64,000 bases of DNA from Climacium dendroides (taxonomy: Eukaryota > Streptophyta > Bryopsida > Hypnales > Climaciaceae), in contig OX467082.1 in the NCBI GenBank assembly GCA_950106755.1, positions 34,534,001 to 34,598,000 on the forward strand, written 5' to 3'. Below the pieces are notes generated by a model. The model was not told the DNA's origin. It did no database searches and saw only the letters and a list, made by a program, of their open reading frames with translations. A program made the translations under genes and the position numbers. Positions 34,901 to 46,413 of this stretch are shown here, piece after piece (within the stretch, counting starts at the first letter, position 1; each line of letters starts with the position of its first letter).

Positions 34901-37900
34901 CTTTCACATTAACTAGGCAGTACAACGCTTTCAGATGATGACAGTCCAAAATTTCTGAGGGGCGTGATAGGTTTCCTTACTCTGCTCAGCTCCGAGAATA
35001 AGTTCGTATCTTTCTTTTCTACTCCGCCAGAAGAGAAAACTGAAGATTGAGATGACCACTGCCAACACAGACGCGCTGATCACAGTCGCAATGATGATCA
35101 CCTTCTTGTTACTCGGAGTACCCGCTGCAATGACCCAAAAAATTAAAGAAAGGCATCACTACTAAATAGAGCTTTTGTATAAGTCCGTTAGATCTAATCA
35201 ACATTGATTCGAAACCATGTCCTATTCCAGTCAGGGAGGCTACATTACTTGTCTGCAACACGACAGGATTTTCACTAGTGAAATGTTTCAAGTGGCATTC
35301 AACACAGATTGATTTAATCGGAAATAGTGTGCAATATCGCTCTCAAATTTTAGAATGAGCTTCTCGCCAATATCGTTGACGACTATGACTTTTTATAGCG
35401 GCCGCCCTAAGACGTAAATCTACACCGGTCCTAGTTTCTAGAGCTTTCTGCCTTCAATGTCACAAGTTTGGTGCTCTAAAGTGAGTCATCATAACGAAAT
35501 TGATGGTCTTTAGAGTGTCAGCAATTCATTTTCTTACGAGTATCTGAACATTGTTGGTGGCAAACACAGCGTGACAAATCGTTATTTGCGGATGTCGAAT
35601 TGTCGCAATATGGATTTCCCTGCAGACTGCCATGTCAGGAAACCCCCTTTAGATTAGTCCCAAAGAATTGCTGCGTGAGAGTTGTCTCTTTGGAGCAAGA
35701 AAAAATTGAAAGAATATACTTCGGTTTTTTAGGGCTTAAGATTTAGGATGTTCATAAACTCACAAAAACTTGATCGTGAGATTGACTATGAGACCAGAAT
35801 AAGCAACATGTTCGATTTGGTTGTTTTTAAGGGATACTAGTTGCAGATTCTGGTTTCGTTTGGGCACAGCAAGCATGCTGTTCAAGTCTAGAGTCCCCGT
35901 GAGACTGTTGTCATCTAAAGATCTGCCAAAGCATTTGCATTGCACAAGGGTTTAGTGTCCTGTGCATTTGTATCTAGAACTCAGACATGCGATACTGTTA
36001 GGATGATAAAATTTGAAGGAATTGACACTTTTCCAGATGCTCATCTGAAACCTCAGATCTAAACCTGTCCTAGCTTTTTGAACCTGTGCACTTGAGTGCC
36101 ACAAATTTCGCTCTTTGAAACATGCCATTCTAACGAAAATGCCTGCAATGCGTGATGCTCCAAAAGTTGGAAAAAACTCTACTATTTCTGTAGATCCAAG
36201 AAACCACAAGAATTTAGAATCAGCTACTGTTAACATTGAGGTGTTGCAGACTCTCTCTCATGGAAGGAAAGAAAATGTAGGAAACCCTTACAGCGTTTTC
36301 AAGCTCTTGAAACCAACCAAAACAGAAGAAGGGACATCACCAGTCAATGAGACTCCTCGCAATAATCTGCACAAGTGATAAAGAAGCAGCTCAGGCTGCC
36401 AATTTTTAAAAATAAAGTAGAAACCTGTCTAGGAAGAAGAAAATTCAATGATAACTGGGTAAGAAATCCTATTTTCATTTGAAAGTGGAATTCGTTGGGT
36501 TAAATAACACCTTTCCAAGACCATATAAGGTAAAACATCCCATTGCGGTCAGATGATCCATAGTGGACACCTAATGACCCCATGACAGTTTTTCAAGCCA
36601 TAATCAATGCCTAACCTGACACCCATGGAGTGATTAGTGACTTCATTAGGAACACCCAACTTTTTAGTGTAAATCATGGTAGAATGTGACTTTTTCAGGG
36701 CCTTCCACATTAGAAATTACTGTGACTGTTTTAGGTGATTAAGATGAACATATTAGATATAGTTTTTGTTGGTTATTAGGTAGCCTACTGACTCTTTTGA
36801 ATAGATCATTTCAAAAATTCATAACAGATACATACATTGTCTGAAAAATAGAATTTCAATTGCTCTCACTATTTCTCACACTTGTCTTTATGTGGGAAAA
36901 TTTTTGAAAAATTTCAGCAGTGGCATGAGGGCAAATTCCAAATTCTGACCACAATGGTCTGCTTTACCTTAGACAAAATCATAAAGACAATCTTCTCCAT
37001 ACTCCTTAGGAAGGTGTCCCTATGATGATAGTGATCTTCACGGGGACCTCCCCATCTTACCCTACATGACCTCTTTATGATCGATGCGAATTGCACCTTT
37101 AGGTAAACCTCCTGGGGAAGATTCTCTTTTAATGTTGTATAAAGGCTCCTGTAACAATCTATTCTTACTGAAAACCTATGACTTGGGCATGTATGTTGAA
37201 CTCAGTCAAAAGATTTGGCGGAATCTTGGTACATGCTGACACGGGCTACTTTATCACTAAGAAAAATGGGTTGAAAAACTGATGAAATTCCCAAAACCTT
37301 CTCGAAAAAACACTAGATTCACCCAATATTTCGTGGATGAAAGCTACTAATAGCACAGAATTTCGTGGATGAATGCACACATGTGGAGGATTCCTTACTT
37401 GCAGACTTTCAGAGTGCAAGTCTCTCCACCAAAATAGAAAACAAAAAAAGGCTGGTTAAACTTACAGAGTCGCAACGTTGTTGAGTTCGGTAATCCAACT
37501 AGGGAATGGCCCCGGGTTGAAGTTGTTGTAACTCAGATCTCTGCACACAACAAGCTCTGATTACCTCGATGGAAGCAGCTTAAACCCTAAACCCTAAGAA
37601 CATGACAATATCTAAGTACAGTCGATGTTCATTTCTGATATACAGTATATACAGAAATGACAATATTTAAAAACCCTAAGTACATGATATATCTCAGAAA
37701 TGAATATATCTAATTACGGTAGATGTGCTTATCAACTTACAGATACTGTAATTTTCCCAAGCTAGCCACATTGGGAATGGGGCCGGTGAAGAAATTGTTT
37801 GACAGATCCATGGTTGTCAGCGTCGAAACATTGGTTAACCCAGTCGGATCCAGGCTTCCATTGAGCCGGTTATTACTTACGTTCCTGACCGGTCAGAAGC

Positions 37901-40900
37901 AATGCACAATGAAGCAATTTCCGAGATTAGGGTATGCAATCAGCAAGCAGAGACGACCTATCTCAACATTGATGCGAGTCAACCCTAAACCCGAAAAGAC
38001 CAGGATTAATGGTTCTAGACGTCCACTTTGACTGATCATATTGAGAAAAATAGAGTTCATATGAGACGAGTTTTACACCAACAAAATCAGTGAAGAGAAT
38101 TGTACATGTTACTTAAAACATAAGTATAATGGGACAAAAGAAAGTCCCCATACGACGTCCTCAAATTTGCCAAAACATTCATGAGGTCCTAATTTGGATC
38201 TAATTTGGTTAAGCAACAGATGCTTCGGTATTGGTAGAATGCACTCACAGGTATTGAAGGGATTCGTGTCCAGAAATATTTGGAAGAAACTGATTAAATT
38301 TGTTGCTCGAAAGATCCCTAAACAGCACAAGAAGTATTCACAACTCCCCAATCTTATGAGGCAAAACACAGGAAAAGATTCCTTCATTTGGTTAAGCACA
38401 AAATATATCATTCGCACTGATCTGAGGAAGGGATAGACTTACTTACACGTAAGTTAAAGGTCCTGTTATAGGTATGAAGTTTCCATTATCATCAGTGGAA
38501 TTGATTATGAAGGGCATTCGCCCTGTGAAGTCATTGTAGGACAAATCGCTGCATGTTCAAAATGAAAATGGTCAGCAATATGCGAAGAAATCAGAGTTTT
38601 CAAATGAGGACTTGAATTCAGGTAGCATGATCAGTGCGATCAACTGTGGGTTTTTCTTGTGGTGGGGCTTTTCCTGGTTTACGTACACGATGCTTCCGAA
38701 ATTGAGAAATCAATTGATTTTCTTACACAGAAACCGCCTTGTGGAGATATCCGAAAATATCTCTGGTATAAAAATCCCCAGAAAATAAGTTGTGGGAAAG
38801 GTTGAATGTTTGCACAGCACGAAATGCATTTGATAGGTTGTACGGAAGCCCTCCAGTCATCTGGTTATCCGCTAAGTTTCTGTCACAAAGATGCAAATGA
38901 CATTTCATGCAATTAGTCATGATAAGGTCAGTACACCTAAAATCACCCGAATCAACATTTGAGCATGCTTCAAAATATTAAAAACCGGGAGTGAGTTTGT
39001 GTTGGGTTGACAAGATCCGATGTGGGTGTTGATTAAGACTTACAAGTTCTGAAGAAAGACAAATGAGTCTGGATTCCAATGGGGAATTCCCCCTGTGATA
39101 CTATTCCCATGTAAATCCCTGGCATAAAAATCCACCTGCAGCATGTTAAAGCAAATAACAGAAAGCAGTCATGCTCGTTGAAATGGCATGTTCCAAAGCA
39201 CCAGTATTTGTGACGTTTAGAGTGCCCAGTTTTGGAAAATTAGGAATTTCAAGTGCTTAAAACTCTAAAATAGGATCCGAGTTTTCAGCTGGGCGACTGA
39301 AACAGCAGCAGTTTCACTTAGGTCTGCCATTTTACTGAATATGAGGTTGAACTGCGTAGCATCTTCTTTAAAACACAATCGGCAAGAAATGAAACAACAG
39401 ACTTTTTGGTACAATGAACTCACAGTTCAAATAAGCTGTCTAGGTTTTCCAAACCTTGAGGGAGTGGGCCTTTCAATCCAGGATTATTTATTAAAGATCT
39501 GCACAATATAGAAAATTAGGTAAGCGTAAGTGTAATTAGTACTCAGTTGATGTAGTTTGTCTTCAAAAGGAGACATTTATGTGGGAGGTTGTCTTCTGCA
39601 GGTGCACACTCTACAAGTGGATTAGGATCTCCTGGAAATGTGATTAATTATGGGAATTGGCAGGCCTACAAACCTCCAACCTTCAATGCTTGGGGCACCC
39701 ACAACTTGCAAACCCATATGTGACATAGATAGAAGAACTACTATGTCAATGGATTCATCATTCATCATGATCTTGGGACTAGAGTTATCCTTCTTTTTCA
39801 ACCCTAATCAATGTGCAAATTTTTAATTGGATATATTTGCTCTACCATAAATTCATTCTTATGATAGTATTGATGACATGTTCTATGTTTGGTAATCAAG
39901 GCTCTTTAGAGTATCCACCAAGCATGACCTAATTTTGAAACATAGCTCTTTTCCACTCACAAGGTTACTAGGTTGCTCAAATTCCCAAGTGCTTCTGGGA
40001 TAATGCCTGAGAGGGAGACATTCAATAATGTCCTGCCATCCACACCAATTGAGAAAAAAACAATCAATTCCTTCACAAATTCAAGGGAAGAAAATTAATA
40101 AATTTTAAAAAATAATCGTTAGCAAGAATACTCCAATATAACATTCATTAACCCCAATAAGCTTGCATTGTTTACTTTTAAAAAGAATCAACATTGCATT
40201 TTGAAATGACCAACTAAGCTTCCTTCACTTGAATTTTGTTAAGCATTCTTATGCTCTTAAATACAATTCCTAATAGATGAATTTGAAATTTTATAGAATG
40301 CAACAATAGATCAATAAGGAAGAAACATCCATAATCTCCACAAATTCAAAATCACCACCCTAAAATTTAAGACAATGGAGGATGTAGCTTTGAAACTTTG
40401 TAGCACTTGCATACAATGTTCAAAGAACATTCTTTGGTACACTCTTAGCACCAAGAAGTGAAAATATTGTGTATCCCTGCAATAATTAACCAATATTTGC
40501 TGGAGAGTGGTGTAGAAAATTCTTACAAGCCAGTAATCTCAAGATCCCAAACCGTAGTATTGGACTTGGCAGAATCTGCAACATTCTTTTTGGCATTGCA
40601 ATAGACACCTCGCCATGGACTCTCTGGGGCACATGGTGTATTCATGGTCTCATTCACAAGTGCGGTCCATCCTGCCAAGTTGGACCGCACTTCTGGTGTA
40701 CCATTCCAAGCACTCCACAGTTCCTTCAATGCATACACTAGAAAATAAAGGATAACAGAACAAGCACCCAATCAAAACACAACCTTTACAAAGTATAGAA
40801 TCATAAAAACCCTACTCATAACGATATACAACATGGTTCACTGATTGCTTTCAAGGGTCAGTGAAAGAGATTCAGAAAAGGGTTGCCTTCGTCATTGGCT

Positions 40901-41412
40901 TAAATCCGACAAATAATTTTTTCTGTTGGTTTTGATACCTTAAACTCAATTGAAAGGAGAGCAAGAAACCAAGAATTGATTTCATAACAGATCAACAGTA
41001 TGAACTACAAGCTGTAATGATCCCAAAGACAACCCTGACTCCTTGCTGAATAATGTTACGAAACCCACTGTCACGATTATTTTGCCCTAGCTCATCTTAT
41101 TGCTCACAACTATGTGTAGGCCTATCAGTATCTCTGAGGTCCTCCAGATTTCGCAAACCAACGAATAACTTGAAAACACAGTTGCAAAAACCATCCCTAG
41201 TAATCTGCTCTCCAGCTCAATCGTGGACTTATCAAAGAGACTATTGTTCTAGAACCTTTCACAGACTTACAATCCGAGGGGGCTGGCCGAAAAATCCCTT
41301 CCACTGGAGCATCATACGTTGCATTCTCATCCGCAGCCTCAGCCGAGTGGCTCCAAAACAGAAGAAGAACCAGAACTACAACACCCTGCCAGAATAGGGA
41401 CGTGATCACCAT
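31902..41412 (-). CDS. LRR receptor-like Ser/Thr kinase (LRR-VIII-like), 20 exons, one frame break
   Basis: Exons (minus): 41271-41412, 40527-40737, 39961-40032, 39424-39498, 39044-39118, 38727-38879, 38447-38548, 38249-38317, 37741-37884, 37466-37540, 36292-36366, 35764-35922, 35538-35626, 34981-35124, 34531-34643 (or from 34674), 34169-34379, 33659-33895, 33322-33472, 32766-32887, 31902-32235. About 917 residues: signal peptide (1-28), LRR cap ([23 protein letters not shown]), ten or more LRRs, a Cys-rich spacer ([15 protein letters not shown]), one membrane span (about 489-512), and a kinase. The kinase has [33 protein letters not shown] and GYLAPEY, so all catalytic motifs of an RD kinase are present. 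Family members perceive ligands at the plasma membrane; the ligand here is unknown. The frame is lost by one nucleotide at about 33,703-33,706 after DFGLALLYP, so the copy may be a pseudogene or contain a base error. The juxtamembrane splice is uncertain. Confidence 0.8.
36367..37465 (-). other. Largest intron of the receptor-kinase gene
   Basis: The 1.1-kb intron between LRR exons 10 and 11 is several times longer than most introns of this gene. It contains no recognisable exon or transposon terminus. A short 60-codon minus frame within it has no LRR consensus and is not called. Confidence 0.5.
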
Positions 41413-42360
41413 CACTACACCACAATCCTCACGCACTAATTAAGTGTGCACCAATTGAGCTACTGTAACACAAACGGGCTCAGGAAAAACGTACGAAAAT
41501 ATACATGTACGTGTAGGCCTGTAAAGCTCGATGCAAGCTTGGAAAGAGATCGAAGCTTCCAAATGATTTACAGATCTAGCTAGCAGACCAAGTGAGCACA
41601 ATTTGGGTTAGTTTTTTTACGGATGACGGATTGCCGTACTACAGTGTACTTCTATTCCTATCGGAAGCGGATCAGTGCGGGGTAGCTTCCTTCCTGAGCC
41701 TGCAGTCAACTTCTTGCCACAAAGCGTCGACTTTTGGGTCTCCAGCCCAGTGTTCGTTGGCTTCGTAGAATGTTAAATTTATTTTTTTTAATTTTAAAAA
41801 TTCCAAGCTAAAAGTACTAATTAATATTGCATCCTTATCACGAAACGAAGGGAAATTGCCCTTCACCATGCGAGACGTTATCTACCCCCACACGAAACAT
41901 TAGGGGTCTGCTAGTGGGCCCTTTTGGCTCCACCAACTGCCTTCCTCCGTCCATAACATTCAGTAGCAGACAGAGGAGTCTGCCTTCCCTATGACAGAAT
42001 GGTGCCGAATATTTGGCATCATTTCATCCTTTGGATGATATGGTGCCGAATATTCGGCACCATCAGTAGGTATTAAACATGCGTCGAAATTCGTCAGAGT
42101 GACAAGGTGGTTACTGTACTACCGTGCAAACTTGGGGTAAGAAAAATATTACTTTCTATTCTTATAGTGCAAAAAATCTACAATGAGACCCGGAGTACTA
42201 TAAACTCAAATTCATATTAATAGTACACAAAATATGAGTTTTATACAAAACAACTATCAAAAAATCAATGGCTTATGAATTTCAACATTCAAAATTCCTT
42301 GCAATGCTTTGTAAGACAAATGTGTTTTGTAACTTAGGATGCAAAGACAACTATTTATAT
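41413..42360 (-). promoter_or_regulatory. Upstream region of the receptor-kinase gene
   Basis: The region contains the probable 5' leader and promoter. It includes a GC-richer block (41,640-42,120) with a strong palindrome (next entry). A 65-codon minus frame (41,672-41,869) has no domain. No TATA box is assigned with confidence. Confidence 0.35.
42041..42062. promoter_or_regulatory. Perfect 22-bp palindrome with an imperfect second copy
   Basis: TGGTGCCGAAT is followed directly by its exact reverse complement at 42,041-42,062. A second, imperfect version (ATGGTGCCGAATATTTGGCA, then TCAT) lies at 41,999-42,022. Both are about 600 bp upstream of the receptor-kinase start codon. They could be a dimeric transcription-factor site or a remnant of a mobile element; neither is shown. 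Confidence 0.6.
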
Positions 42361-42364
42361 ACCT

Positions 42365-42875
42365 ATGGAGTGGTAGGAGGTAAAGTAAACAATGTGGGAT
42401 ATGTAAATTAGAATTTGTAGTTTCTCATTGCTCATAGTGTAGTCAACAATTATGATTGAAATAAAATTTCAGACCTCGTTTAGGCATAGTATAAAACCTT
42501 TTTTGAAAAACTTTGAAATGAAAAAAGTTGTGAAATGGAGTTAAGTTTTATCTCCAAAAATCCTTTTGGAATTTTGATCCTCTAATCAAAAGTTATGGAT
42601 AAATTTTAGATAGGGGTTGGAAGGGAATTTGTTTTTGACATTTTCAAACATCCTCTCTGAAATTTGTCCAAGAATTTTGATTGGGGAATCATAATCTCAA
42701 ATGATTTTTTGGAGATGAAATTTATCTTAATTTACCAACTTTTCATAGTTCATTGTTTTTTGAAAAAAATTATTATACTATGCCTAAATGAGGTTTGAAA
42801 TTATACTTCAATCACACTTCTTACTTCTGATTTTAATTATGAGTGGTTGAGAAACTACAAATTCGAAATTAACAT
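42365..42875. repeat. Foldback (long inverted repeat) element, copy 2
   Basis: The left arm starts near 42,408 (GAATTTGTAGTTTCTCA) and the right arm ends near 42,870 with the reverse complement of the same bases. Inside, AATTTCAGACCTCGTTTAGG in the left arm matches AATTTCAAACCTCATTTAGG on the minus strand of the right arm. Arms are about 200 bp. It is related to the elements at 1.26 and 12.33 kb. No ORF is present. This is a MITE-like foldback structure. Confidence 0.65.
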
Positions 42876-43594
42876 ATACCATGGTAAATATCTTTGGTTG
42901 GAAGGAGGATGAATTATATGCCTTTACATTGAGGTATTTTAATTATCCAAAAAATTTAGCAATTATGTAAAAGCAAGTGTGAAATAGAAAGAAAAATTAA
43001 ACCTTTCATAGTTGTAAGATGAAATAGAAACACATTTATCATGACAGAGACATTGCTCAAGCAAGTTAATTGACCATTTTACATAATATTTTGGAAAATT
43101 ATCAAAATTGCATTAAAGAACGAATCCCATAAGTTATTTTTCCAAGAAGACACTTTCATTGCCAGAAAAAAAAAATTGTCCATAATTTCTTCATTCAATG
43201 GTCCAAATAGACTATGTATCAAACTATTCTAAGTATATAAAAGTATTGTTTGTGGAAAACCCGATTTATGAATTGTGAGATTACACTTTCTGTAAAATTA
43301 TGGAATTACCGTAGAATAGGTTTATGGGCTTAAGGTGGCATAACTTTTGCTTTTGAAGACCAATTGGAATAAAAATTATATTCCCAAAATACTTTTTTTT
43401 AAAGTGTCAACATATCACATCATATATGGAGATCATAAGAAGATATTGGTCCATCATTGGAATTCTTTAAATGTTGCACCAAAAAGGTTGCTTCATTGAA
43501 GCTTTGAAACAACTACATTAGACTTTAGAAGAAATTACCATGACTTTCTAAAACATCAAATTTCAAAATATTTTTAAAGGGTGCCAACTACCAC

Positions 43595-43677
43595 TGTAAT
43601 GGTGAATAAGCATTCAATGTAAGTAGTGTAAGTAATTTACTTACAATGATTTGTAATGGTGAATAAGCATTCAATGT
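43595..43677. repeat. 26-bp direct repeat around a small hairpin
   Basis: The 26 bp starting TGTAATGGTGAATAAGCATT occur at 43,595-43,620 and again at 43,652-43,677. Between them GTAAGTAA and its reverse complement form a hairpin with a 1-nt centre. Confidence 0.7.
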
Positions 43678-44404
43678 TGGTCCTTCATTTTGAATTATTC
43701 TTGTTAGTAAAAAGGTCTTCAATATCTTTAAGAGGTCATACTATCCTTTTTTCAATCACCTACATTTATTTGTTTAATATATTGAGTGTACCATAAAATA
43801 CTATGCATCATTTCATGATAAATTACATTAAATATTCTACATCATTTCTTAACGTGCATGATTTGATGTGGAATATTCCACATCATATCAAGAGGTCAAT
43901 GAACACTTTGCTCAAAAGTTGGAATATATAAGTCATTGCTATCCCCTTCGTTTCCCATTCAAAAGAATTTTGCATTAAATAGAATGTAGTTAGCATTTTA
44001 ACATTGCAAAACAAACATTCAACTCTTCTACAATTCCAATTTAACATGTGAAATTTGGATTTACAAAGAAAAAATTCCATTTTGGGTCAATTAGTTCATT
44101 TAAAACTAATAGTGATACATGATAATTGATTGGTGTTGAATTTTTGAAATTTCCTGCATATGTAGGAAACATCAATACACATATCTTACATAAAAATAAC
44201 ATGCTATTAATCTCTGAAATTCTATGGCTATATGTTATCATTGAAAATGCTTAAAAATTGCCATTTTTAATATGAATAATAATTTTTTGGAATTTTTTTT
44301 TTCTTGACCCATGAAACCATAGGATTTTGTAGTATGATAGCTTAAGAATATGTAGTATAAATTTCAAACAATTTCAATGTGTGCATTGCAAGATATAAAC
44401 ACTC
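43678..44404. other. AT-rich spacer before the copia element
   Basis: Two overlapping minus-strand frames of 65-66 codons have no domain. Nothing else is recognised. The 5 bp at 44,405-44,409 are the left target duplication of the retrotransposon. Confidence 0.4.
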
Positions 44405-44409
44405 AAATT

Positions 44410-44639
44410 TGTTAAGAAATGTAGTTCCTAGTGTGAATGCTCACCATAATGGTGAGTGACACGTGTCATGAGGATTAGGTGAATTCCTCATGACCAATAG
44501 GAGAAGACAACTATTCATTGTCTCTCTCCTTTCTTCCCTTGTATATACTTCCAACTCCTTAATGAAGTTGTATTCTTTTGAGTGTATCTTTTGAGTGTTC
44601 TCATGCTTTGAGTTTTTGCTTCGTATTTTATCCTCAACA
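44410..44639 (+). repeat. 5' LTR of the copia element
   Basis: The LTR starts TGTTAAGAAATG and ends TATCCTCAACA, so it has TG...CA termini and a TGTTAAG/CTCAACA imperfect terminal inverted repeat. A promoter-like TTGTATATACTTCC lies at about 44,539-44,552. Compared with the 3' LTR it keeps C or G at six of the eight transition sites. Confidence 0.93.
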
Positions 44640-44656
44640 CGTTATCAGCACGCTCT
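44640..44656 (+). other. Primer-binding site of the copia element
   Basis: The LTR is followed at once by CGTTATCAGCACGCTC. It shares TATCAG with the usual plant site TGGTATCAGAGC (initiator Met-tRNA) but not the TGG start, so this is a variant site. Which tRNA or tRNA fragment primes it is not certain. Confidence 0.6.
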
Positions 44657-44729
44657 TGTATGTTCGTTTTTATTAGAGTTTATCAACGTTTTATCAATTC
44701 CGATTTAGTTTTTAAATTTTTTTTTCTTG

Positions 44730-45359
44730 GAGAAGCTGTGTAGCCCCTCCCCTCTTCTCCACACCCTGTGCCGCCCTCCCCCTCCCCTTCTGCGACCTCC
44801 AGCTCCCCCCCTCTCCGTCGCCTTCTGCGACCCCCCCCTCCCCCTGCCGCCCTCCCGCTCTCCGACCCCCCCTCCGTCCGTAGACCTCCCCTCCACAGGA
44901 CCCTTGCTCTCCCCGCAGCATCCCCCCTATTTTTCTCTTCATATTTTTTTTCCTTCCTCCTTTGATCTTTGGACAACCTCCATCTCTTCCAACTTCCAAT
45001 TACACTTCCACCCTTTCACCTCCTTCTTCACCGCCCTTCCAAACCCTTACTTCAAAAACTTTAATTTTAATTTTAATTTTAATTTTAATTTTATATTTAT
45101 TTGATTTTTAATTTTTAATTTTACATATTTATATTTTATTTTTCTTTATCTTTATTTTCATCTTTATCTTTACAAATTTCTTCTTTATTATCTTTATCTT
45201 TATTTTTTTATTTTTTTTATTTTAATTTAATTTTTTCCATCTTTATCTTCTATTCTGTCTTTATCTACCAAACCCTAATTTCTTCAAGTCCCTAATTTTC
45301 TCAAAACCCTAATTTTCTTTGAGAAGCATTATTGTTTCTCCTTTTTTTTCTATTTAATC
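44730..45359 (+). other. Pyrimidine-rich untranslated leader of the copia element
   Basis: The leader is extremely C/T-rich on the plus strand. The first 200 bp are C-rich, then it becomes T-rich with a TTTAA/ATTTTA repeat (about 45,058-45,093) and CTTTATCTTTA repeats. Long frames on the minus strand (Gly/Arg/Glu-rich) and plus strand (Pro/Ser-rich) are composition artefacts. Purines begin only around the gag start. Confidence 0.6.
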
Positions 45360-46413
45360 ATGACTACTTCCACTTCTTCGGTTACTACTTCCACCACTAT
45401 TCCAGTATCTACTACTGCTATTGAGACACCACGACTTCAGCCACTTCTATTTCCACAATTGGCAGTGAATGGGAGCAATTATTTACTATGGGCGAAAACG
45501 GCGAAAGCGTATGTATTTGCCAAGAATTTATTGGACTCTATATCATTTGACACAAATATTGCTGTAAGTGAGTCCGTTTCTCCCACTACTTCCTGGAAGA
45601 CTTTACTGTTGCTTTGTCGTCATATTGTCCCGTTATTGCAGCATCAATATTTAGAAATTGATAAACCTAATGAGCATTGGGAAAAGCTCAAATCCCGTTT
45701 TGATCACCAAAAAACAATCTTTCTTCCAAAGCTTTGCATGATTGGACTCATTTACGAGTGTTGGATTTTTCAATATTCATAGCTTTTAACAATGAGTTAT
45801 ATCGCATTGTCTCTCAATTGCGGTTGTGTGATCAAACCATAACCGAGGCAGAAATAATTGAGAAAACCCTCTCAATATTTCCACTTGTTTCTGCTATGCT
45901 TGCCCAACAGTATAGAAACATGAAATTTGAGACTCACTTAGATCTCATGTCTCTATTACTACTTGCTAAAAAGCAAAACAAGATCCTTTTGCGCAATGTA
46001 GAGGCCCGTCCTATTGGAACTTCGCTTCTAGAGTCCCATGCTGTTAAGGTTTCTTCTATGAAACCTAAAACACAAAAACATCGCTTTAAAAATCGTCATA
46101 GGCAATCGGGTAGTTATAACCGTAATAACGAACATGTTCAAAAGAAGAACACGCCTTCTTCTACTAACAACCATGGTAAGCATTCAACAGAGACGCGTTC
46201 TTGCCACAAATGCGGCAGAGTGGGACATTTGACAAATGTTTGCCGGACATCAAACTATTTTGTAAAAATGTTCCAAGAAAATAAGAAACTTCGAGCTCGT
46301 GGTCGTAAGGCTCATACTATGGATGCGTCCATGGATCCATATGGAGTTGACGACCCAGAGTCACATGTTGCTGAGGACACCTCTACTGGTGAGTCTTGTG
46401 ATGCGTTTTTATA
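45360..46413 (+). pseudogene. gag: copia gag polyprotein region with one frameshift
   Basis: The start ATG at 45,360 opens a Ser/Thr-rich N-terminus, then a gag domain (VNGSNYLLWAKTAKAYVFAK, HQYLEIDKPNEHWEKLKSRF). The frame is lost at about 45,725-45,735 and continues in another frame as LHDWTHLRVLDFSIF through DQTITEAEIIEKTLSIFP. A zinc knuckle CHKCGRVGHLTNVC (about 46,202-46,243) binds RNA. The ORF ends with a stop at 46,411-46,413, before the protease. Gag normally forms the virus-like particle in the cytoplasm. Confidence 0.85.

Noticed and set aside
36115..36378. 87-codon plus-strand frame in the receptor-kinase locus
   Set aside because: It is antisense to an intron and LRR exon 11 and has no domain.
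37585..37610. Interstitial telomere repeat (CCCTAAA copies)
   Set aside because: Only about two units in an intron, easily due to chance; the same word recurs singly elsewhere.
44683..45104. Gly/Arg/Glu-rich and Pro/Ser-rich frames of 63-125 codons
   Set aside because: They lie in the purine/pyrimidine-biased copia leader and lack domains; this is a composition artefact.
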